Assembly: GCA_004377355.1 (NCBI GenBank)
Contig: SOIB01000103.1
Location: 1 to 42,453 of the forward strand
Source: Candidatus Stahliibacteriota bacterium
Lineage (GTDB): Bacteria > Hydrothermota > UBA3072
Length of the DNA stretch: 42,453 nt
Direction of reading: 5' to 3'
Positions 34,942 to 41,432 of this stretch are shown here, piece after piece (position 1 is the first letter of the stretch; each line of letters begins with the position of its first letter). The notes under the pieces are model-generated. The model saw only the letters and a program-made list of their open reading frames with translations. It did no database searches and was not told where the DNA came from. Made by a program: the position numbers and the translations under genes.

Positions 34942-34969
34942 ATAATATTTAATATTAGTGCAAAGTCAA
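34942..34969 (-). promoter_or_regulatory. Promoter of the amrS operon, near-leaderless
   Basis: On the minus strand, TTGACT (34969-34964), a 16-bp spacer and TATTAT (34947-34942). The ATG at 34933 is eight bases after the -10 box, leaving a leader of one or two bases at most. Confidence 0.65.
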
Positions 34970-34992
34970 TAAACGCCTATTTACTTCCTAAA

Positions 34993-35021
34993 AATTTTCT
35001 CTCGCAAAGTACGCAAAGAAA
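34993..35021 (-). repeat. CTTTGCG direct-repeat element, copy 3
   Basis: On the minus strand TTCTTTGCGTACTTTGCGAG followed by AGAAAATT. The units have a 9-bp period. The element ends 24 bp upstream of the amrS -35 box, in the orientation of that gene. It is flanked by TTAACTAATT-type AT repeats, as is copy 1. Confidence 0.55.
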
Positions 35022-35132
35022 ATTAGTTAAATAGTTGAATAGTAAAATAGTAAATTAGGGAAATGGGGGATGAAATAAACACTCAATTCATTTACTCATC
35101 TACCCGTTAACTGTAATAGTGTAAATATACAA

Positions 35133-35160
35133 TTGACATTACTAAAGATAACTTTATTCT
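35133..35160 (+). promoter_or_regulatory. Candidate promoter of the antiporter gene
   Basis: TTGACA (35133-35138), a 16-bp spacer and TATTCT (35155-35160). The leader would be about nine bases and includes GGGAGA before the ATG at 35176, so it is short but has a ribosome site. Confidence 0.55.
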
Positions 35161-35175
35161 TTATGGGAGAATGAC

Positions 35176-36141
35176 ATGATATATTTATTCATCCTGATTG
35201 GTTTTATTTTACTAATGAAGGGTGCAGATTATCTTATAGATGGTGGGGTAAAAATCGCAACTATTTTTGGTGTTTCCCCTCTATTCATAGGACTCTCAAT
35301 CGCAGCAATAGGAACGAGTGCACCAGAAGCAGCAGTATCTATTAATGCTGCGGTTATTGCCCACTCGACTATATCCTTTGGGAATATACTTGGCAGCAAT
35401 ATAGCTAATATCGGTTTAGTGGTTGGATTGAGTGCATTACTGTATACTCTCAGCGGGAGATTGAGCACGATAAAAAATGAGCTCCCATATAGTTTGTTTA
35501 TTACTTTTATTCTACTCTTACTCGTGCGTGATGATTGGTTTGGTAATAATATACTAGTACTATCACGAATTGACGGTGGTGTGTTAATAATTTTCTTTTT
35601 TATATATCTTGTATATCTCTATCGTATGGCTATTTCAGATAGAAAGAAGTTATTATTAGATAGAGGCTTATCATCCATTAAGCATTCTAAAAAGGAATTA
35701 TTAAAAGCCTCATGTCTAACCATAGGTGGAATAATAGGAGTTGTTTTTGGAGCAAAATTGGTAGTGGATAATGCTATTAATCTCGCGCAATCTTGGGGTG
35801 TGAGCGAGATCATGATAAGTGTAACAATTATCGCTCTGGGTACATCACTACCTGAAATGGCTACTTCTATTACAGCGGTGAGAAAAGGCAGATGTGATAT
35901 AGCTATAGGTAATGTGGTTGGAAGTAACATCTTCAATATCCTATTTGTACTTGGCATAACATCTCTTATTAGACCCATTCAATTCTCTTTGGTTGCCTTT
36001 GTGGACCTCATTGTTGTAATATCAATAACTGTTCTCATACTTATATTCATCTTTACGAGCAGGATTATTTCAAAAAAAGAAGGAGGTGTACTCCTTCTTT
36101 TCTATCTTGCTTATATTGTTTTTGTGATTTTACGAAGATAA
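35176..36141 (+). CDS. CaxA/YrbG-type sodium/calcium antiporter
   Basis: 321-residue inner-membrane cation exchanger with about ten TM segments and the duplicated alpha repeats of the CaCA superfamily. The first repeat is FIGLSIAAIGTSAPEAAVSI with GNILGSNIANIGLV, and the second is IIALGTSLPEMATSI with GNVVGSNIFNILFV. The glutamates in GTSAPE and GTSLPE bind the cations. Length is normal. GGGAGA precedes the ATG. It converges on the M42 peptidase gene with 10 bp between stops, and the peptidase terminator lies inside its final codons. It is probably a single-gene transcript. Confidence 0.92.
   Translation: MIYLFILIGFILLMKGADYLIDGGVKIATIFGVSPLFIGLSIAAIGTSAPEAAVSINAAVIAHSTISFGNILGSNIANIGLVVGLSALLYTLSGRLSTIKNELPYSLFITFILLLLVRDDWFGNNILVLSRIDGGVLIIFFFIYLVYLYRMAISDRKKLLLDRGLSSIKHSKKELLKASCLTIGGIIGVVFGAKLVVDNAINLAQSWGVSEIMISVTIIALGTSLPEMATSITAVRKGRCDIAIGNVVGSNIFNILFVLGITSLIRPIQFSLVAFVDLIVVISITVLILIFIFTSRIISKKEGGVLLLFYLAYIVFVILRR
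36072..36101 (-). terminator. Terminator of the M42 peptidase gene inside the antiporter CDS
   Basis: AAAAGAAGGAG (36075-36085) pairs perfectly with CTCCTTCTTTT (36091-36101) across GTGTA. On the minus strand the stem runs into TTTTTTTG, a canonical rho-independent terminator about 50 bp beyond the peptidase stop. The same bases encode KKEGGVLLLF of the antiporter. Confidence 0.8.
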
Positions 36142-36151
36142 TTATGAGAAA

Positions 36152-37216
36152 TTAAAGTTTAGGAGTGAAGTCTACTCCGTCATCTATCTTCTTTATGAAT
36201 TCTCCTCCAAGTTTAATAGCGTTCTCCAAATCTTTAAGAGATATGATTTCAACAGGTGAATGCATATAACGATTTGGAAAGCTGATGAGGCCAGTGGCAA
36301 CACCACTCCTTGTTAATTGCATAATATTAGCATCCGTTCCTGTGCCCCTGGGTTCACCACTGATTTGATAATCTATTTTATTTTCTTTTGCTGCCCCAAT
36401 AATTAAGTCATATATTATAGGATTTATATTTGCACCACGAGAAATAACCGGTCCTTTGTTTAAGAAGATTTCCCCATATTTTTTCTTATCAGTCTTTGGA
36501 TGATCGGTTGCCGTTGTCACATCAAAGGCTAGTCCTATATCTGGATTTATACCGTAAGCACTGGTCCTGGCGCCACGAAGACCCACCTCTTCCTGAACCG
36601 ATGATACACAATATAGATTAACAGAAATTTCAGTATCAGTCAAATATTTAAGAAGTGCACCAGATGCGAAGACCCCTGCCTTATTATCAGTGGCCTTTGT
36701 TACCACAAGATTATTTGGAAGTTCTACCACCCCGGCTTCATATGTTATGGGATCTCCAATGGATACCATTTTTAAAGCTTCTTTCTTATCTTTAGCTCCC
36801 ATATCTATCCATAAGTCTTCACTTTTGATGGGTTTATCTCTCTCATCCTTTTCCATCATATGTATTGCTTTTCTGCCAATAACTCCTTTAATCACACCAT
36901 CTTTTGAATGAATGTCAACCTTAAACCCAGGGAGCAGGGAAAAGTCAATACCACCAATAGTAGAAAAGTATATATATCCTTCATCATCTATATAATTTAC
37001 CATAAGACCCACTTCATCAGCGTGACCAGAAACCATCATTTTATACTCGCCCTTCCCTTTCTTTAAAGCAATAACATTTCCATGGACATCGGTCCTTACT
37101 TCATCTGCATAATCTTTTACAAAATTCCTGTATACTTCCTGCGCTGGTTGTTCAAAACCTGAAGGGCTTGGTGCCATAACGAGTGCTTTAAAAAATTCTT
37201 TTAAATCTCTATCCAT
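36152..37216 (-). CDS. M42 family metallo-aminopeptidase (glutamyl aminopeptidase/endoglucanase M-like)
   Basis: 354-residue dinuclear-metal aminopeptidase, usually a cytoplasmic dodecamer trimming peptides. Metal ligands can be placed in VSGHADEVGLMV (His), KATDNKAGVFASG (Asp), SVQEEVGLRGAR (Glu-Glu), LAFDVTTATDHP (Asp) and FPNRYMHSPVE (His). GTGTDANIMQL is also conserved. The track begins at TTG 37237, but that codon lies in the -10 box and would make the ribosome site part of the protein; the ATG at 37216, six bases after AAAGGAG, is the start. It is probably monocistronic, with its terminator inside the convergent antiporter gene. Confidence 0.93.
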   Translation of the reverse strand: MDRDLKEFFKALVMAPSPSGFEQPAQEVYRNFVKDYADEVRTDVHGNVIALKKGKGEYKMMVSGHADEVGLMVNYIDDEGYIYFSTIGGIDFSLLPGFKVDIHSKDGVIKGVIGRKAIHMMEKDERDKPIKSEDLWIDMGAKDKKEALKMVSIGDPITYEAGVVELPNNLVVTKATDNKAGVFASGALLKYLTDTEISVNLYCVSSVQEEVGLRGARTSAYGINPDIGLAFDVTTATDHPKTDKKKYGEIFLNKGPVISRGANINPIIYDLIIGAAKENKIDYQISGEPRGTGTDANIMQLTRSGVATGLISFPNRYMHSPVEIISLKDLENAIKLGGEFIKKIDDGVDFTPKL

Positions 37217-37236
37217 AATGTTCTCCTTTTTGGGCA

Positions 37237-37264
37237 ATTATATTTTATCCATCATAAAAGTCAA
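37237..37264 (-). promoter_or_regulatory. Promoter of the M42 peptidase gene
   Basis: On the minus strand, TTGACT (37264-37259), a 16-bp spacer and TATAAT (37242-37237). This gives a leader of about 14 bases containing AAAGGAG, a normal short-leader arrangement. Confidence 0.7.
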
Positions 37265-37540
37265 GTTGTTCTTGAAAGCAATATCCTTTTTTAAAAATAG
37301 TCAGGAATTTTTTGAAAAGATGAGTAAAAAAAATACTTTTTGCCATCCGAATTCTGTAATTTTGGAATTCGATATAATTTGAATTTTATAATTACAGGAA
37401 GTCAGTGAATATGTGGTTAAAAGAAGTTATTTAAAAAATGGTAATCAATCCTTAATCATCTATAGGAATGAAGGGAGTGAATATTGTAGTAGTTTATTTA
37501 CAAGAATTTTAAAGAATTGATTAAAAATTAAAAAAAACTC
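37265..37540. other. AT-rich divergent spacer with one large palindrome
   Basis: This is the core of the 377-bp gap between the peptidase and hom. No ORF is supported. It contains CTGTAATT (37354-37361) pairing with AATTACAG (37390-37397), with an inner AATTC/GAATT pair and a symmetric four-base internal loop. The dyad may be an operator; it lies well upstream of both promoters. Confidence 0.5.
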
Positions 37541-37569
37541 TTGACATTATTTAAAATATCATTTATAAT
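37541..37569 (+). promoter_or_regulatory. Consensus promoter of the hom operon
   Basis: TTGACA (37541-37546), a 17-bp spacer and TATAAT (37564-37569): an exact sigma70 consensus with ideal spacing. Transcription would start near 37576, leaving an 18-base leader with GGGGG six bases before the ATG at 37594. Confidence 0.85.
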
Positions 37570-37593
37570 CGTTAGATAAAATGGGGGTTGTTA

Positions 37594-38622
37594 ATGAAAA
37601 TTGCATTAATAGGCTGTGGAACAGTTGGAAGAGGTCTATTAGAGCTAATTAATGAAAAGCAATTAATACTTACCAAAAAATATAATTTGGATCCAATAGT
37701 TAGCGCAATCTCGGATCCTGTAGTAGGTTCTGTTTATAATGAGGGTGGACTTGATTTGAATAAAATTCTTTCTCTATTGGAAACCGACAATAATATAAAA
37801 AATTATTCCAATGGAATAACAGGTTGGGATTCGTTAAAAACAATAAAAGAATCCAATGCTGATGTAATAGTTGAAGCTACTCCAACCAATCTCGAAACAG
37901 GAGAGCCCGGATTAACTCATATCAGGACAGCTCTAAAGTCGGGAAAGGATGTTGCAACAACAAATAAGGGTCCCATTGCTCTTGCATACCACGAGCTAAA
38001 AGCTCTAACTTTAAATAACAGATGTGAACTTCGTTTTGAAGGGACAGTCCTTGCAGGAACTCCGGCACTTAACCTTGCCTTATTACCGCTTGCAGGAATC
38101 GAAATTAAAGAGGTTAGGGGTATAGTGAATGGAACGACAAATTATATCCTTACGCGGATGGAGTCTGGAATGTCGTATGATGAAGCGCTAAGGGAAGCCC
38201 AGGAGAAAGGATATGCAGAAGCAAAACCTGATGCCGACGTCAAGGGATGGGATGCATTGGCAAAAATAATTATAATCGCAAATGTCCTAATGGGAGGAAA
38301 TTTGAAGGTTGTGGACGTAGAACGGGAGGGAATTGATGGAATTTCGAAGGAGGATGTAGAGAAGGCATTGGGTAATAATAAACACTGGAAATTGATAGCA
38401 AGGGCGTGGAGAGGGGATGGAGAAATTAAGGCGAGTGTTTCTCCTAAAGAATTAAGTGAAGACGATCCACTAGCCAGGATAATGGGTGTAACAAATGCAA
38501 TTAATTTTACTACCGATGTTCTCCGTGAGGTAACGATTAGTGGGCCTGGTGCTGGAAAGAGAGAAACAGGATTTGCACTTCTTTCCGACCTCATTGATAT
38601 AAATAGATTTAAGGAAGGTTAA
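37594..38622 (+). CDS. hom: Homoserine dehydrogenase
   Basis: NAD(P)-dependent reduction of aspartate semialdehyde to homoserine, on the way to threonine and methionine. The 342-residue form lacks the C-terminal ACT domain, as in many archaeal and thermophile enzymes, so feedback inhibition by threonine through ACT is not expected. Motifs: IALIGCGTVGRGLLEL (Rossmann), TTNKGPIAL, and GIVNGTTNYILTRMESG with GYAEAKPDADVKGWDALAK, the catalytic and substrate-binding segment. The track starts at TTG 37588; the ATG at 37594 has GGGGG at good distance and starts the Rossmann strand, so it is preferred. It sits directly upstream of an NSS symporter (ATG right after its stop). Confidence 0.92.
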   Translation: MKIALIGCGTVGRGLLELINEKQLILTKKYNLDPIVSAISDPVVGSVYNEGGLDLNKILSLLETDNNIKNYSNGITGWDSLKTIKESNADVIVEATPTNLETGEPGLTHIRTALKSGKDVATTNKGPIALAYHELKALTLNNRCELRFEGTVLAGTPALNLALLPLAGIEIKEVRGIVNGTTNYILTRMESGMSYDEALREAQEKGYAEAKPDADVKGWDALAKIIIIANVLMGGNLKVVDVEREGIDGISKEDVEKALGNNKHWKLIARAWRGDGEIKASVSPKELSEDDPLARIMGVTNAINFTTDVLREVTISGPGAGKRETGFALLSDLIDINRFKEG

Positions 38623-40101
38623 ATGGCGGAAGATAGAGAGCGATGGGGTTCGAGGTCATCCTTTATTTTTGCTGCTGTAGGTGCTGCAATTGGTCTTGGC
38701 AATGTCTGGAGATTCCCATATATAACTTACCAGAACGGTGGTGGAGCATTTCTTATTCCTTATTTTATCGCACTTATTACCGCAGGTATTCCACTTATGA
38801 TACTGGAGTACGCTGTTGGTCTAAAAACGCAGGGAGCCCCACCTGTTGCACTAAAGAAGATATGGAAAAAGGCAGAATGGATTGGATGGTTTGCTATACT
38901 GATTGTCTTTGTTCTTGCGACATACTATGCAACCATAATGTCCTGGGCTGTCAATTATTTCTATCATTCATTTACACTTGCTTGGGGTAGAACTGGTCCG
39001 GAGATAAATAATTTCTTTAACAATATATTGTTAGGTAAATCAGGCTCTCCAGGAATTCTTGGTGGAATACAGTGGCCTGTTCTTGCAGGTCTTGCAATAA
39101 CATGGATACTGATTTATCTCGCTCTATTTAAAGGTGTAAAGACCCTTGGTAAGATTGTTTATTTCACAGTAGGTATTCCCTGGCTCATACTAATCATTAT
39201 GGTAATAAGAGGACTTACACTGCCTGGAGCAATAGATGGCTTAAACTTCTATCTGACCCCTGATTTTTCAGTTCTCTTGAACCCGAGGGTCTGGCTGGCA
39301 GCCTATGGGCAGATATTCTTTACACTATCGCTTGCCATGGGCACACTCATAGTATACGCCAGTTATTTACCGAAAGATTCAGACATCACAGCAAATGCAT
39401 TTATTACGAGTCTTGCTAACTGCGGAACATCATTCTTTGCAGGCTTTGCTGTTTTCTCCACACTTGGTTATCTTGCCCAATCAATGGGAGTGACTGTCCC
39501 TGAAGTAACAACCTCTGGATTGGGTCTTGCCTTTGTAACCTATCCCACTGCTATTAACCTACTCCCCGTTGCATCTCAGTTATTTGGAGCCCTGTTCTTT
39601 CTATTACTTTTAACATTGGGCATCGATTCAGCATTTTCCCAGGTTGAGCCTGTAGTAGGCAGTATTGCGGATAAATGGGGGTTTAACAAGAAATGGGTTC
39701 TTCCTTCGGTTTGCATCTTCGGATTCATTGTAGGGATTCCATTTACAACGCGGGGTGGTTTTTATTGGGTGGATATAGTTGACCATTTTATTGCAACATA
39801 TGGTTTAACCCTCGTAGGTTTCCTCGAGTGTATAGTAATCGGATATGTGTTTGGAGCATCTGAAATTAGAGGATATATTAATAGTGTTTCAGATGTAAGA
39901 ATTGGTCCCTGGTGGGATGTATTTATTAAGTTTATTACACCGATTGTTCTCGGTGTATCCTTCGTTATGCAACTCATCAAACTTATTCAAAGAGGTTATG
40001 GTGCGTATCCTATATGGACTGCATTTACAGGTATTGGTTTATTAATTGTATTGCTTATTTTATCATTTGTCTTTTCCAAGAGAAAAGGAGGTAACCCATG
40101 A
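38623..40101 (+). CDS. NSS-family sodium-dependent transporter (second copy)
   Basis: 492-residue LeuT-fold symporter paralogous to the one at 12375. TM1 has GAAIGLGNVWRFPYITYQNG, then GGGAFLIPYF. LNFYLTPDFSVL and LTLGIDSAFSQVEP (TM8) are also kept, so the sodium sites look intact. About twelve hydrophobic segments are visible. Substrate is probably an amino acid; context with homoserine dehydrogenase suggests amino-acid supply but does not name it. The start codon follows the hom stop without a gap, with AAGGAAGG just upstream, and the stop overlaps the start of the 40-residue small subunit (ATGA). Confidence 0.93.
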   Translation: MAEDRERWGSRSSFIFAAVGAAIGLGNVWRFPYITYQNGGGAFLIPYFIALITAGIPLMILEYAVGLKTQGAPPVALKKIWKKAEWIGWFAILIVFVLATYYATIMSWAVNYFYHSFTLAWGRTGPEINNFFNNILLGKSGSPGILGGIQWPVLAGLAITWILIYLALFKGVKTLGKIVYFTVGIPWLILIIMVIRGLTLPGAIDGLNFYLTPDFSVLLNPRVWLAAYGQIFFTLSLAMGTLIVYASYLPKDSDITANAFITSLANCGTSFFAGFAVFSTLGYLAQSMGVTVPEVTTSGLGLAFVTYPTAINLLPVASQLFGALFFLLLLTLGIDSAFSQVEPVVGSIADKWGFNKKWVLPSVCIFGFIVGIPFTTRGGFYWVDIVDHFIATYGLTLVGFLECIVIGYVFGASEIRGYINSVSDVRIGPWWDVFIKFITPIVLGVSFVMQLIKLIQRGYGAYPIWTAFTGIGLLIVLLILSFVFSKRKGGNP

Positions 40102-40220
40102 ATACCTCTGCAATAGTTATGCTAGTATTTGCTGCGGTTATTTTATATGGTGGGTTAGTCTACTATATGGTAAAAGCAGCAAAAGGAAAACGTCCTAAGC
40201 ATGAGGAGGAGAGAGAATAA
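40098..40220 (+). CDS. MetS-like NSS transporter small subunit (40 aa)
   Basis: Single-TM miniprotein absent from the ORF track. The ATG overlaps the symporter stop, and AAAAGGAGG precedes it. The sequence begins MNTSAIVMLVFAAVILYGGL, followed by YYMVKAAKGK and an acidic EEERE end. SA-I-VML and GGL match the small subunit of methionine/alanine-type NSS transporters and the first copy at 13835. It is expected to sit beside the symporter in the inner membrane. Confidence 0.85.
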   Translation: MNTSAIVMLVFAAVILYGGLVYYMVKAAKGKRPKHEEERE

Positions 40221-40319
40221 TTGTATCAAAAAAGTGTAAAACCTCTAGATTATGGGGGAGTCTGGAGTGAACCACATAAGTGGTTTCTAAAACAAAGAAT
40301 TGGTTACAAAAAACCATAA
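40221..40319 (+). CDS. Possible 32-aa micro-ORF after the small subunit
   Basis: TTG start directly after the TAA of the small subunit and in the same frame, with GGAGGA upstream. The product reads MYQKSVKPLDYGGVWSEPHK and continues WFLKQRIGYKKP: basic, no TM segment, no family recognised. It fills nearly the whole gap before the cyclase ribosome site. It may be a real miniprotein, a product of stop read-through, or chance. Confidence 0.35.
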   Translation: MYQKSVKPLDYGGVWSEPHKWFLKQRIGYKKP

Positions 40320-40334
40320 AAAGTAGGAGGTTTT

Positions 40335-41264
40335 ATGAAAAAGACTCTCTTGATTGTTGCACTTGTTGTGTTACTGGTTAGTTTATCCGTCAACGGAGCA
40401 GCAACTGCAAGGATGGATCTATGGGATGTCTATGACAACTTCTTAGTAAAGGCAAAATATGTGGACCTTACCCATGCATTTATGCCTGATCAACCAGTCT
40501 GGCCAGGCTTTGGTAATGCGAAGTTTGAGCCAACAAGGGCTGGTGCAGACCTTGGAGATTATGCAAGTAAGGGTGATGTGTTCACCTATGAAGCTCACGG
40601 ATTCATTGCTACTACTTATTATATTCCAACCGACCAATATGGAACCCAGCTCGATCCCCCAGCACACTGGGATGCCTACTATGCTACAATAGATGAGTTA
40701 CCAGCTACATACTGTGTAAGACCATTAGTGGTCATTGATATTTCAAAGAAATATGCTGAGACTCCTGGCTATCACGGTCAGGTAGATGATATAAAAGCCT
40801 GGGAGGAGAAACATGGAATGATTCCGGAAGGCTCAGTGGTTATGTTCCGTTCAGACTACTACACGACCTGGCCTGCAAAAGACTTCAATGCAAAACCATT
40901 CCCAGGTGTACACATCGATGCTCTTAAGTTCCTGCACAATGAAAGACATATTCTCTTCCACGGACATGAGGCTCTGGATACTGATACGACACCTTCTCTT
41001 GAAGGTGAATACTGGCTGATGCACAATGGTTTCTGCCAGGCTGAGGGTGTGATGAATCTCGATAAGGTTCCTGCTAAGGGAGCACTTATTGCAATCGGCT
41101 ATGCGAAACCTATGGGTGGAGCTGGTGGATATGCGAGATATATAGCTATCTGTCCTCCTGATTGGGAATACGGAGTTTCTGTTGTAGAGGTACCTGGTGC
41201 TCCAACTATCAAATACGATAAGCCTCTCGTCTGGGATTCAAAGAAAGGAATGAGGACGAGATAA
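40335..41264 (+). CDS. Secreted cyclase-family (kynurenine formamidase-like) metal hydrolase
   Basis: 309 residues with a cleavable signal peptide (MKKTLLIVALVVLLVSLSVNG, cut after about ATA). The mature part matches the Pfam Cyclase family: YVDLTHAFMPDQPVWPG at the start, the metal-binding region DQYGTQLDPPAHW, VVMFRSDYYTTW, HGHEALDTDTTPS and GYAKPMGGAGGYARYIA. In kynurenine formamidases the motif is HxGTHxDxPxH; here the first two histidines read Gln, a variant seen in other cyclase subgroups, so substrate should not be taken from KynB. A periplasmic location is inferred from the signal. GTAGGAGG precedes the ATG. It lies between an NSS transporter unit and a porin, suggesting it releases or modifies the imported compound. 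Confidence 0.85.
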   Translation: MKKTLLIVALVVLLVSLSVNGAATARMDLWDVYDNFLVKAKYVDLTHAFMPDQPVWPGFGNAKFEPTRAGADLGDYASKGDVFTYEAHGFIATTYYIPTDQYGTQLDPPAHWDAYYATIDELPATYCVRPLVVIDISKKYAETPGYHGQVDDIKAWEEKHGMIPEGSVVMFRSDYYTTWPAKDFNAKPFPGVHIDALKFLHNERHILFHGHEALDTDTTPSLEGEYWLMHNGFCQAEGVMNLDKVPAKGALIAIGYAKPMGGAGGYARYIAICPPDWEYGVSVVEVPGAPTIKYDKPLVWDSKKGMRTR

Positions 41265-41271
41265 GAAGTAA

Positions 41272-41391
41272 GGAGAAAAGAGGCTGATTAAGGTTTATAA
41301 TGCCAAAGCTCACATTTTTAAATACCTGGCTGAATCCTTTAAGGAAATGGGATTTCCTGCTTATACACTTTCAATCTATCCTAAGGGATAA
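41272..41391 (+). pseudogene. Short open frame without a start codon, possible gene remnant
   Basis: Between the cyclase and porin genes a 39-codon frame reads, in part, VYNAKAHIFKYLAESFKEMG and then FPAYTLSIYPKG before TAA. The composition is protein-like, but the frame has no ATG, GTG or TTG near its start. A second frame at 41300-41404 (MPKLTFLNTW...) has an ATG but no ribosome site. Either could be chance; a decayed C-terminal domain fragment is my preferred reading at low confidence. Confidence 0.25.
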
Positions 41392-41432
41392 AGTAGTTTG
41401 TTAACCTAGGGAAAAACCTAAAAGGAGGTAGT

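Noticed and set aside
37217-37237. TTG start of the M42 peptidase in the track
   Set aside because: The codon overlaps the -10 box and the extension would encode the ribosome site itself.
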